A program made the translations under genes and the position numbers. This document shows, one piece after another, positions 16,279 through 25,191 of a stretch of DNA of 64,000 nt (positions are counted from its first letter, which is position 1; each line of letters opens with the position of its first letter). The notes beneath the pieces were generated by a model, which was not told the DNA's origin, ran no database searches, and saw nothing but the letters and a program-made list of their open reading frames with translations. Source of the stretch: Streptomyces sp. NBC_01485 (GTDB lineage Bacteria > Actinomycetota > Actinomycetes > Streptomycetales > Streptomycetaceae); assembly GCF_036227125.1 (NCBI RefSeq), contig NZ_CP109435.1, positions 1 through 64,000 of the forward strand. Reading direction: 5' to 3'.

Positions 16279-17999
16279 CTACGCGAAGCGCCTGCGGTGG
16301 GCGATGTCGTCGAAGGAGAGTTCGGCGGAGGCCATCAGTTCCTGGAGCCGGGTGAGCTTGCCGCCGAGGAAGCCTTCCCGGAGCAGGGGAAGGTTGTCGC
16401 CGTGCTTGTCGATCTGAGTCCTGAGCCAGGTGGCGGGGGCGGGGTCGTACGTGTCGAGGTAGCCGTTCTGGCGGATGTGGGGCATGTCGAAGCCCTGGTC
16501 GGCGTCGTTCTGGACGAGCAGGCGCAGGTACTCGAAGCGTTCCCACACCTCGCTGTAGGCGGTCGTGCTGAGGGCGAGGTGCCGAGTGAAGACGGGGCGC
16601 AGCAGATCGTGGAGGTATTCGGAGGACTCACGGCCAGGGGGGTTGAGGGTCGCGTAGGGACTGAGGGCGGCCACGGCGTAGCGCTTGCCGCCCCATCGGT
16701 GCTCCACCTGGGGCTCGGTGAGGACCTGGGTGAGGGTCTCCCAACGTTCGGCGGCCAGCGCGGCGATACCCGCCGTGTAGATCACCATGACGGCGGGACC
16801 CTGTGCGAGGTGGGTCAGGGCGGGGAGGCCGCCGGGGGGTTGGGGTGCGGCCAGGGTTTCGATGTCGCGGAGCCACCAGCGGTCGGTGGTGTTGCTGCCC
16901 CAGTAGGCCGAGACGGCAACCAGTGCGAGCAACAGTTCCGTCTCGGACTCCAGAGTGGCGATCCGGCGATTGTGTTCGGCCTCGATGTCGGCGCCCATGG
17001 CAAGGTTCCACGGCCCCGTGGTGCGCAGGGGGAGGGCGGCGACGCGGTCGAGCTCGCGACGGAGGGTGTCGTGCAGGGTAATGGCCTGGCTCCAGCCGTT
17101 CAGGTCGCGCTTGGTCCTGGCCACCGCGATGTCGATGCTCACGGGGTGGCGACGGGCAAGGTCAGCGACTGCGTCGGCGGCGTCGGCGATCTCGGTGAAG
17201 AAGGTGTCGGCGTCGGCCGGGACGTAGGTGAGGCCGCGGTGGGTGAGGAGCTTGTGGGCGCTCTCGGGCAGCGGCCGGGGGTCGGCCCAGTAGGAGGCGA
17301 AGAAGCGGGTGGTGCTGCGGGCGATGGCCTTGCGCAGGGCCGGGTCCCATTCGGCTGACCAGCCGGAGATGATCAGGCCGTACTCGGTGAACACGCGGTC
17401 GAGTAGCTGGTCGATCTCCTCGTCGTACTGGTCGAGTTCGTCGGGGGTGTTGCGCATGCTCTCGTGGTCGAGGTAGTCACCGTGGATGTGAATGACGAGG
17501 CCTTGATGGTGTGCAAGGGAGCGAGGCCGCGGGCGTCGTTGGCGTCGGCGACGACGGTGGGCTCGATGCCCACCTCGCGCAGGGCGGTCTCCATAGGCCG
17601 GTCGAAGTTGGTCGTCAGCACGATCGGCACGCGGCCGGCGGCGGCCAGCCGGGCGATGGCGCGGTGCGCGGCGGTGGGCTGCTTGAGGCCGTCCTCACGC
17701 TCCTGGTCGTTAGGCTCGAAGTAGGCGCGCAGCAGGGCCTGCCGTTCGTTTCGGGTGCTGGTAAGCGCGGTCAGGAGGCCGTCGTAGGTGGCCGAGTGTC
17801 CGAAGCGCTCCTGGTACCAGGCATGCAGGTCGACGATCCCGGTGGTGCCCTCGGCGGCCGCCAGGCGCGCGATGAGGTCCTCCTGGACGTTCCACGCGGA
17901 CGGCATGCCCGCGGAGATCGAAGCGCCGGCCCCGAGCAGGACCGCGTACGCGCGGGGGGTGTCGCGCATGGTGAACGCGAGCTGGACGTGCGGTTCCAC
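16279..17999 (-). pseudogene. SIR2-family defence protein gene with one frameshift
   Basis: The frame starting at 17999 encodes a SIR2-like NAD-binding domain (LLGAGASISAGMPS, then VLTTNFDRPMETAL). Near 17498-17504 the sequence shifts to a second frame giving VIHIHGDYLDHESMRNTPDE and GLIISGWSAEWDPAL, then a long helical C-terminal part ending at 16279. Joined, this is one protein of about 570 residues, and adding one G restores it. SIR2 defence proteins deplete NAD on infection. It may be a dead gene or carry a sequencing error, since both parts are otherwise well preserved. Confidence 0.75.
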
Positions 18000-18157
18000 A
18001 ACAGGCCTCCGGGTACGACGGCATGACGGGGCGTTGGTCGCACGGGACGGCCCCTCCCCGCCTTACCGTCAATCTGACGAAAACTGGGGTGGCTGGTTGT
18101 TCCAGTCCGGTAGGGGCCCGGTGGGCAGGTTGCCGTGCTTGGCCGTACCGTCGCCGC
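18000..18157. promoter_or_regulatory. Divergent promoter region, SIR2 versus protease
   Basis: A 158-bp gap between the leftward SIR2 gene and the rightward protease gene. Each must start here, so they may be co-regulated. A slightly AT-richer patch (ACCGTCAATCTGACGAAAAC, near 18065) is the only notable sequence. It contains an imperfect GTCAnnnTGAC palindrome. Confidence 0.35.
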
Positions 18158-19024
18158 ATGCGAGGCGTTCATGGGGTCCACACGCTGTCCTTCTCCGCCC
18201 TCTACATCGAGGCGTGGTTCCGATCCCGGGGAGACGGCCCTGATGTGTATCTGGGGTCGGGGACCGGCTTCCTGGTGGGGGTGCCGGGCGAATTCTGGCT
18301 TGTCACGGCGAGGCATGTGGTGAGCGGGCGCAACGCGGAGACAGACGAGCTGGAGGACGATAGGGGGTTCTGGCCTGACTACCTACGCGTGCGCTTCGCC
18401 CGGCAGGGAGAGGAAGGAGAGTTCGAGCCCGTCGACCAGGAGGTCGCGCTGTACGCGGACGGCGACGAGGCCCAGGTACCTGTGTGGCGAAGTCCCGCGC
18501 AGCAGCGGGCCGATGTGGCTGCGGTACCCATCGGCAGTGTCCCGGAAGGCGCGGTGGATGCCTTCCTGCTCACCGGGTGGCCCACGGTGCGGGACCTGTA
18601 TCCGCAGGACCGGCGGGCAGATGCTGGCGCCGAGGCTGATGCCGAGCTTCCCCTTCGGGTCATGGACCGCCTCTACGTTCTGGGCTTCCCCTTCGGGGAC
18701 ACGGGCAGCTGGCCCTTCGCCGTCTGGACGGCCGCGCCGGTGGCCAGTGAACCGTTGGCGCGGTGGAATAGGCTTCCCGGCTTCCTGCTGGACTCCAGGA
18801 CCCGCAGCGGCCAGTCGGGTTCGCCGGTCCTGATGCACATCCGTCCGGGCGAGATGGTGCTCGCCGGTGGCGAGGTGCATGTGCACGAGGAGTGGGTCAC
18901 GGCCCTGGTGGGCGTCTACAGCGGACGACTCAACGAGAATTCCGACCTGGGCATGGTGTGGACGACCGAGGTTCTGGACGAGATCCTCCCGGAGTTCGCG
19001 CCCAAGCGGCCGCCTGAGGGATGA
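18158..19024 (+). CDS. Trypsin-like serine protease
   Basis: A 288-residue protein with a chymotrypsin-fold catalytic triad: His53 in VTARHVV, Asp119 in RADVAAV and Ser220 in SGQSGSPV. GTGFLV near the start is the usual first strand. There is no signal peptide, so it should act inside the cell. Such stand-alone proteases are found in many defence islands. The ATG at 18158 is chosen because upstream codons in the same frame give no protein-like sequence. It is divergent from the SIR2 gene, which suggests a two-gene cargo unit. Confidence 0.78.
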   Translation: MRGVHGVHTLSFSALYIEAWFRSRGDGPDVYLGSGTGFLVGVPGEFWLVTARHVVSGRNAETDELEDDRGFWPDYLRVRFARQGEEGEFEPVDQEVALYADGDEAQVPVWRSPAQQRADVAAVPIGSVPEGAVDAFLLTGWPTVRDLYPQDRRADAGAEADAELPLRVMDRLYVLGFPFGDTGSWPFAVWTAAPVASEPLARWNRLPGFLLDSRTRSGQSGSPVLMHIRPGEMVLAGGEVHVHEEWVTALVGVYSGRLNENSDLGMVWTTEVLDEILPEFAPKRPPEG

Positions 19025-19296
19025 AGAGCCCGGTCAGGCGCTGCGGGGCCGACACCTGGTTTTGTACGTGGGAGCTGACACGGCTTGCTGCTCAGAGCGG
19101 AGGGCGCCCCGCGTGGCGCGCATAGTGCTCGCGGGGCGGGCGGGAAGGTGCAGAGACCCGCACTGACACGGGCGGCACCAGATGGCACCGTGGGCGCGCA
19201 CGCTCATGGCGAGAGGCCGGGAGCCGAGAAGAAGGTGTCCTGGTTACCGCCCGGTTCGCCTGCGCGGTGCGACCGGTATGACGTTGTCTGGAGTAC
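19025..19296. other. Intergenic region before the transposition operon
   Basis: A 272-bp gap that should contain the promoter of the tns operon. No gene is seen. GGAG just before the GTG at 19297 is the likely ribosome-binding site. Confidence 0.4.
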
Positions 19297-20133
19297 GTGA
19301 TCATCAACAGCAGCCAGGACGGCGCGTCGGCCGGCTTACCGGCCGTCGCCGGCAGCGTCTACCGGGTACCGGAACCGGGCTCGGTGGAGGCGGAGTTCGC
19401 CGAGGCGAACGGCACGCTGGTGCAGCGCCGCTGGGTGGAGGCCGCCGTCACGGTCAGGTTCGAGCAGTTGGCGCCGGTGGCGGCGTTCCCGGTGGTACCG
19501 GGGCGGCGGTGGGGCCCGGGCTGGTGGTGGTCGGCCACGACCGGGCGGCATGTGATGCACGGATCACAGGCAATGTGCACGCAGCTGATGATCCTGGACC
19601 GCGATCCGCAAGTGGTAGCGCTGTCGGCGCGGCCAGTGCGGCTGATCTGGCGGGATCCGGACAGCGGGCGGGTGCTGACGTGGGTACCGCAGCTGTTCGC
19701 CCGCTATGCCGACGGCCGCGCTCTGCTCGCCGACTGCCCCGCCACGGCGGCTCCCGCCGCCGGCCGGGCCGAGCGCGCCGCCGCGGTGCTTGAAGCGGCC
19801 TGTGCGGCGGCGGGGTTCACCTACCGGCGCATGGCGCCGCCCGAGAAGGTGGTGGCGGCGAACGTGCGGTGGCTGGCCGGCTACCGACATCCCCGCCACC
19901 GTGACGCAGGCGGCCTTGAGCAGGCGGTGCTCGAGGCGTTCGCCGCGCCGCGGCCGCTGATGGCCGGGGCCGCGGCGGCGGGCGAGGTCCTCACTACGCT
20001 GCCGGTGCTTTACCACGCGCTGTGGAGCGGTCGGCTGTCCGCGGACCTGACACGGCCGCTGGGTGAGCAGACCCTTGTCTCGCCCGGCCCGGTCGCAGGC
20101 GACGGGAAGCGGCGGGAGCAGCAGGAGAGTTGA
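19297..20133 (+). CDS. TnsA-like protein with altered active site
   Basis: A 278-residue protein matching the N-terminal TnsA nuclease fold: LMILDRDPQVVALSARPV, then VRLIWRDPDSGRVLTWV and LFARYADG. TnsA normally cuts the 5' ends of the transposon together with TnsB. Here the usual acidic residue before the LDxDP helix is Met93 (GSQAMCTQL), the PD motif reads VPQLF (Gln132), and the following DVR/EVK strand reads ADC. All catalytic positions therefore appear lost. The GTG start has GGAG nearby. Its stop overlaps the next start. The fold call is good; inactivity is inferred from family motifs. Confidence 0.75.
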   Translation: MIINSSQDGASAGLPAVAGSVYRVPEPGSVEAEFAEANGTLVQRRWVEAAVTVRFEQLAPVAAFPVVPGRRWGPGWWWSATTGRHVMHGSQAMCTQLMILDRDPQVVALSARPVRLIWRDPDSGRVLTWVPQLFARYADGRALLADCPATAAPAAGRAERAAAVLEAACAAAGFTYRRMAPPEKVVAANVRWLAGYRHPRHRDAGGLEQAVLEAFAAPRPLMAGAAAAGEVLTTLPVLYHALWSGRLSADLTRPLGEQTLVSPGPVAGDGKRREQQES

Positions 20134-22088
20134 GCAAGCACGTGGTGGCCGTCCCTGGTGGGCGGTGTGTTGAGGTGGGCGCTCAGGTCACGTTCGAGGG
20201 CCGCGCCTGGCAGGTGACCGGTCTGGTCGACGGGCGGGTGTACCTCGTCGCCGAGGACGGGGCCACCGGGTGTGTGCTGGCCGTCCGTCTGGTGTCCGCG
20301 CCCGGCTTCTCGGTGACCGGTCCCACGGAGCCGCCGGCCCCGGCGCTGTGGGAGACGGTGCCGCTGGCCGCGCAGGAGCGGGCCCTGGCCTGGCTGCGGC
20401 ACATCCGCGAGGTCGAGACCGGGCTGCCCGGCGGCCCGGTAGGCGGCGCGCCCCGGCCCGAATACGACCCGCGGCGCTTCACCCTCGCCGAGCGGGAAGA
20501 GGTCAAGGCGCGTGAACTGGCGGCGCTGGGCTGGGCCAGGGCCAGCCGGACCACGGTGCAGCGGATGCGGCTGGTCTACCAGCGGCAGGGGCTGTGGGGG
20601 CTGGTCGACAAGCGCCACCTGCGCACCGGATCGGCGACCGGGCGTACCGACGAGCGGGTGGTGGCCGCCGTGCTGGAGGCCTTGCGCCGGCGCCGCGGCC
20701 GGTCGAAGACCACCACTCTGCAGATCATCGAGCTGGCCGAACAGATCGTGGCGGACACCCACGGGCCGGCCCGGGTGAAGCTGCCCGGCCGCTCGTCGCT
20801 GTACCGGCTGGTGAAGGCGCTGGCGGATCCGGCCGAGCCGCCGGGCAGTGCGGCGCGCACCGCCACCGGCCCGGCCCGCTCGGGCGGCCCGCCGCCTGCG
20901 CTGCGGCCCGCCGAGCGGGTCGACATCGCCACCGCCCGCCTGGGTCTGAGGGCGGTGGGCGAGGACGGGGGTGTGGTGCCGGTGGCGGTGACGGCGGCAC
21001 TGGATGCGGCGAGCGGCTGCGTGCTGGCCGCCGTGCTGCACCCGCCCCAGGACGGGCCGGTTCAGTTGTCGGTGCTGCTGGCCGAGATGGCCGTGCCCAG
21101 GCCTCAGCGCCCGGGCTGGCCGGCCCTGCTGGAGCAGGCCCATGCGGGCGGGCCTGCCCGGCGGCTGGTGTCACTCCCTGAACGGATCGAGGCCACGGCG
21201 GCGCGTCCGGCGGCCGTGCCCGAGACGCTCATCGTCGACCAGTCCACAGCCGCCGTCACCTCCGCTGTCCTGGCCGTGTGCGAGAGCCTGGGCATCAGCC
21301 TGGAGCCGGCCCCGCTGCGGACGGCGGGCGCAAAGCGCGGCGCCGTGCGCACGCTGGAGGTCCTCGCCGGCCTGTTCGCGCGGCACGCCACCACGGCGGA
21401 AGAGGCATACGGAGCGGGACAGGCGGTCGGGGCGTACTGGAGCATGCCGCAGCTGCAGGACCTGCTGGACGAATGGATCACCGTCAGGTGGCACCAGCGC
21501 CCCCAGGAGCAGCTGCGCCATCCGCTGCTGCCCCGGGCGGGGCTCGCCCCCAAGGAGATGTGGGAGGTGCTGCTGGGCGTGGCCGGGATGGTGCCGCTGC
21601 CGCTGGCCGGGAAGCACTACGGCGAACTGCTGCCGGCGCGCCGGTGCGCCCTCACTGATTCCGGGATCCGGCTGGGCGGGCGCCGCTACGACGATGCGTG
21701 TCTGGACGAACACCGCGGCCGCGGCCAGCGGTGGGAGGTCCACCACCATCCCCACGACCCGCGGCAGGTCTTCGTCCGGCTGCCCGACGGCCTGCTCCAC
21801 GCGGTCGGGTGGGCACAGGGCGAGCACACCCTGCACCCGTTCGACGAGATGGTCCGGCGCCGCACCGGCGGCGTCCTTGCGCGCCGCGGCGCGGGCGCAC
21901 AGCCGAGCATCGAGACGAGGGACGGCTCCGGTGCGGCAGGGCGCACCGCAGACGTCGCGGCCGTGGAAGGGATCGCCGGCGCCATGACGGTGCACGACGC
22001 TGATGGTGGCGGTGCCGGTGGTCACATTGCCCGGGACACCGGCGGGTTTGGGGTGTACGACCCGCGGGCGGAGGCCGAGCTGTGGTGA
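20130..22088 (+). CDS. TnsB-like integrase-fold protein lacking catalytic residues
   Basis: A 652-residue paralogue of the TnsB that follows. It has the N-terminal FEGRAWQV segment, HTH-like regions, an RNase-H-type core and a Mu-type C-terminal barrel. Aligned by eye with its neighbour, the first catalytic Asp is Ala267 (ERVDIATARL), the second Asp is kept (LIVDQS, D370), and the Glu is Val406 (RGAVRTLE). Two of three catalytic residues are gone, yet the 652-codon frame is intact. It may bind ends or hold a complex rather than cut. It starts with TTG over the tnsA stop, with AGGAG before it. Confidence 0.82.
   Translation: MSKHVVAVPGGRCVEVGAQVTFEGRAWQVTGLVDGRVYLVAEDGATGCVLAVRLVSAPGFSVTGPTEPPAPALWETVPLAAQERALAWLRHIREVETGLPGGPVGGAPRPEYDPRRFTLAEREEVKARELAALGWARASRTTVQRMRLVYQRQGLWGLVDKRHLRTGSATGRTDERVVAAVLEALRRRRGRSKTTTLQIIELAEQIVADTHGPARVKLPGRSSLYRLVKALADPAEPPGSAARTATGPARSGGPPPALRPAERVDIATARLGLRAVGEDGGVVPVAVTAALDAASGCVLAAVLHPPQDGPVQLSVLLAEMAVPRPQRPGWPALLEQAHAGGPARRLVSLPERIEATAARPAAVPETLIVDQSTAAVTSAVLAVCESLGISLEPAPLRTAGAKRGAVRTLEVLAGLFARHATTAEEAYGAGQAVGAYWSMPQLQDLLDEWITVRWHQRPQEQLRHPLLPRAGLAPKEMWEVLLGVAGMVPLPLAGKHYGELLPARRCALTDSGIRLGGRRYDDACLDEHRGRGQRWEVHHHPHDPRQVFVRLPDGLLHAVGWAQGEHTLHPFDEMVRRRTGGVLARRGAGAQPSIETRDGSGAAGRTADVAAVEGIAGAMTVHDADGGGAGGHIARDTGGFGVYDPRAEAELW
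20396..20439 (+). repeat. 44-bp block identical to 22366-22409 in the next gene
   Basis: Within the two tnsB paralogues, 44 consecutive bases are the same at 20396-20439 and 22366-22409, while flanking codons differ at many sites. The pattern fits a tandem duplication with later local gene conversion, or strong selection on this RHIREVETGLPGGP segment. Confidence 0.7.
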
Positions 22089-24160
22089 GCGCACACGGCG
22101 GCCGCCCGGTGGCCGGCGCCCGGCACAGGCAGGTGAAGCTGGGGGCGTACGTGACGTTCGAGGGCCGCGCCTGGCAGGTGGCCGCCGTGGCCGGGGCGTC
22201 GGTGCGCCTCGTCGACGATCACGGGCAGACCGCCTCCGTGCTCGCCTCTTTCCTGTTCGCCGACCCCGCCTTCGCCGTGGTGGACTCCCCTGCCGCCGCG
22301 GTGCCGCCGTGGGGGCTGCTGGAGTCGGTGCCCGAGCGGGAGCGCGAGCGGGCCCTGGCCTGGCAGCGGCACATCCGCGAGGTCGAGACCGGGCTGCCCG
22401 GCGGCCCGGCAAGCGGCGGGACGCCCCGGCCCGAATACGACCCGGCACGGCGGTCGATGGCCGAGCGGGAACAGGCCAAGGCCGACGAACTCGCCCGGCT
22501 GGGCTGGCCGCAGGTCAGCCGGGCCACTGTGCGCCGCATGCGCGCCCGCTACCACGCGAGCGGCCTGCTCGGGCTGATCCCCCGCCGCAAGCCGTCGCGT
22601 GCGACAGGGCGGGCCGATGAACGGGTGGTGACCGCCGTGCTGGAGGCGCTGCGCCGCCAGCGCGGCCGCTCCACCGGCACGCTGAAAGGGCTGCGGGAGC
22701 TGACCGGGCAGATCCTGGCCGACACCCACGGGCCGGGCGCGGTCGAGTTGCCTGCGCCGTCGACGTTCAACCGGCTGGTGCGCGTGATCGCCGATCCTCT
22801 GGAGCATCCCGGACGGCCGGCCCGCACCGCCACCACCACGCCGGTACGGCCGTACACGCCGACGGTGGCGCTGCGGCCGGGCGAGCTGGTCCAGGTCGAC
22901 ACCACCCGCCTGGACGTGATGGCCGTCGGCGAGGACGGGAAGCCGGTGCGCCCGGAGCTGACGATCGCTCTCGATGTGGCGACCCGCTCCGTGGTGGCGG
23001 CCGTGCTGCGTGAGGAGGGCACCAAGGCCGTGGACGCGGCGCTGCTGCTGGCGGAGATGGCCGTGCCCCATCCCGCACGGCCCGGCTGGCCCGGCCATCT
23101 GCGCCTGGCCCACGCCGCCGTCCCCTACGACCGGCTGCTCGCCCTGGACGACCGGCTGGAGCAGGCGGCGGCGCGGCCGGTGGTGGTGCCGGAGACGATC
23201 GTCATCGACCGCGGGGCCATCTTCGTCTCCGCCGCGTTCCTGGCCGCCTGCGAGACCCTGGGGGTGAGCGTGCAGCCGACGCCGCCCCGCTCGCCGGCCG
23301 CCAAAGGCGCCGTCGAGCGGACCTTCGGCAGTATCAACACGCTCGTCGCCCAGCACATCGCCGGCTACACCGGCTCCCACATCCTGGAGCGCGGCGAGGC
23401 GGTGGAGGACGAAGCGCGGTTCACCGTGGCCCAGTTGCAGGAGCTGCTGGACGAGTGGATCACCGCCCGCTGGCAGCACCGCCCCCACGAGGGCCTGCGC
23501 CATCCGGTCCTGCCGAAGAAGGCCCTCACCCCGAACGAGATGTGGGGCGCGCTGCTGGGCGCGTCCGGGTACGTGCCGCTGCCGCTGGCCGGCGCCGACT
23601 ACCTGGAACTGCTGCCCGTGCGGTTCCACCCCATAACCGGCCGCGGCATCCGTATCAACTACCGCACCTACGACCATGCCTGCCTGAATGAGCACCGCGG
23701 CCGGTCCTCCCTCACCGGGCCCGGAGGCGGGTGGGAGGTCCACCTCAACCCGCACGACGTGCGACAGATCTATATCCGCCTGCCCGACGGGCTCCTGCAC
23801 GAGGTCCCGTGGATCCATCGCGACCACGTCCACGCCCCCATGGGCGAGACCGCATGGCGTCACATCCGCGCCGCCCTGAACCGGCGCGGCGACCGCGAAC
23901 ACCACGAGGCCGCCCTGGCCGAGGCCGCCGACCATGTTCTGCGCCGCGCCCGCCCCTTGCCCGGCCACGGCGCACCCGCCCCAGCGGCGGCGGGAGCGGC
24001 GAGCCCGCAGACGGCGGACGGCGACGCGGAGGCCGAGGACAGTCCCGACGCCGTCGACGCCCCTGACGCTGACGGCAATCCTGCCGACAGCGATGAACTC
24101 TCCCCGCCCGCGGGCCGATACGCGCTGTACAACGCCTTCGAGGAGGCCGAACACTGGTGA
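22082..24160 (+). CDS. tnsB: TnsB-type transposase (active copy)
   Basis: A 692-residue DDE transposase of the Tn7/Tn5053/Mu type. The triad is Asp273 (VQVDTTRLD), Asp376 (IVIDRG) and Glu412 (KGAVERTFGS), with 35 residues between the last two, as is typical. The N-terminus has a FEGRAWQV segment and HTH regions for end binding. The C-terminus is a Mu-type barrel followed by an acidic, proline-rich tail that should contact TnsC. The GTG start overlaps the previous stop, and the stop overlaps the tnsC start. It should join 3' transposon ends to target DNA. Confidence 0.92.
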   Translation: MVSAHGGRPVAGARHRQVKLGAYVTFEGRAWQVAAVAGASVRLVDDHGQTASVLASFLFADPAFAVVDSPAAAVPPWGLLESVPERERERALAWQRHIREVETGLPGGPASGGTPRPEYDPARRSMAEREQAKADELARLGWPQVSRATVRRMRARYHASGLLGLIPRRKPSRATGRADERVVTAVLEALRRQRGRSTGTLKGLRELTGQILADTHGPGAVELPAPSTFNRLVRVIADPLEHPGRPARTATTTPVRPYTPTVALRPGELVQVDTTRLDVMAVGEDGKPVRPELTIALDVATRSVVAAVLREEGTKAVDAALLLAEMAVPHPARPGWPGHLRLAHAAVPYDRLLALDDRLEQAAARPVVVPETIVIDRGAIFVSAAFLAACETLGVSVQPTPPRSPAAKGAVERTFGSINTLVAQHIAGYTGSHILERGEAVEDEARFTVAQLQELLDEWITARWQHRPHEGLRHPVLPKKALTPNEMWGALLGASGYVPLPLAGADYLELLPVRFHPITGRGIRINYRTYDHACLNEHRGRSSLTGPGGGWEVHLNPHDVRQIYIRLPDGLLHEVPWIHRDHVHAPMGETAWRHIRAALNRRGDREHHEAALAEAADHVLRRARPLPGHGAPAPAAAGAASPQTADGDAEAEDSPDAVDAPDADGNPADSDELSPPAGRYALYNAFEEAEHW

Positions 24161-25191
24161 CCAGCCCCGACACCACGCCCCCCGCCGAGGAGACGTCCGC
24201 AGGGACAGTCACCACCTTCGACGCCTTCGCCCGGTTCGCCGCCACCGCACCGCCCACACCGCCGCAGCCGGGCCAGGCACCCCGCTCGCCGGAGGAACGC
24301 CTTGCCTACCACTCACAGTTCGTCACCGTGCGCACCCCGGCCATCGAAACCCTCTCGCGCAGTGTGCGCACCCTGATGATCCTCGGCCGCCACCAGAGCG
24401 TCACCGCACGCCCGTCCCTGATCGTCACCGGGCCCGCCACGACCGGCAAGACGACCGCGCTGCTCGAAGTGGGCCGCACCTGCCACCTGGCCCACACCCG
24501 CCGCGCCGCCCCGGGCGACGACAGCGTGCCCGTCGCCTACGTGCTGGTGCCGCCCGGCGCCACCGCCAAGACACTGGCCGGGGAGTTCGCCCGCTACCTC
24601 GGCATCCCCGTCACCACCCGCATGACCACCACACAGATCACGACCGCCGTCTGCCACACCTACACCGCGGCCGGGGTCAAGCTCGCGCTGATCGACGAGA
24701 TCCACCGGCTCAACCCGCGCACCTCCAGCGGCGCCGAGGCCGCCGACTGGCTCAAAGACCTCACCGAACGCGTGCGGGCCACGTTCGTCTACGCGGGCAT
24801 CGACGTCACCGACAGCGCCGTGTTCACCGGGGTGCGCGGCGCGCAGCTGGCCGGGCGCGCCTCCCTGATCGACTGCGGGGCGCTGCCCGCGCGGGCCGGC
24901 GAGCGGGAGCCGTTCCGGGAGCTGATCGCCTCCCTTGAGCAGGCCCTCGACCTGCACGCCCACCGGGCGGGCAGCCTGCCGAAGCTGGCCTCCTACCTGC
25001 ACGAACGGACCGCCGGACGCATCGGCAGCCTCTCCCGCCTGATCCGCCAAGCGGCCATCGAAGCCATCCTCGACAGCAGCGAACGCATCACCAAAGGTCT
25101 GCTGGACGGCATCGCGCTCGACCACCTCGCCGAAGAGCACTACCGGCCCCGCAACCCCGCCCGCCGCCGCACCCGCCCCAGCAGCCGGTGA
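24157..25191 (+). CDS. tnsC: TnsC/TniB-type AAA+ ATPase
   Basis: A 344-residue AAA+ protein. Walker A is GPATTGKT at 92-99 and Walker B is LALIDE at about 176-181, followed by IHRLNPRTSSG. In this family the ATPase polymerises on DNA, links TniQ to TnsB and sets target choice and immunity. The GTG start overlaps the tnsB stop by four bases, and its own stop overlaps the tniQ start in the same way. The size is typical for TniB-like proteins. Confidence 0.9.
   Translation: MTSPDTTPPAEETSAGTVTTFDAFARFAATAPPTPPQPGQAPRSPEERLAYHSQFVTVRTPAIETLSRSVRTLMILGRHQSVTARPSLIVTGPATTGKTTALLEVGRTCHLAHTRRAAPGDDSVPVAYVLVPPGATAKTLAGEFARYLGIPVTTRMTTTQITTAVCHTYTAAGVKLALIDEIHRLNPRTSSGAEAADWLKDLTERVRATFVYAGIDVTDSAVFTGVRGAQLAGRASLIDCGALPARAGEREPFRELIASLEQALDLHAHRAGSLPKLASYLHERTAGRIGSLSRLIRQAAIEAILDSSERITKGLLDGIALDHLAEEHYRPRNPARRRTRPSSR

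Noticed and set aside
22022..24154. A 710-codon minus-strand frame opposite tnsB.
   Set aside because: It is a shadow of a well-supported transposase gene, with glycine- and arginine-rich translation and no start signal.
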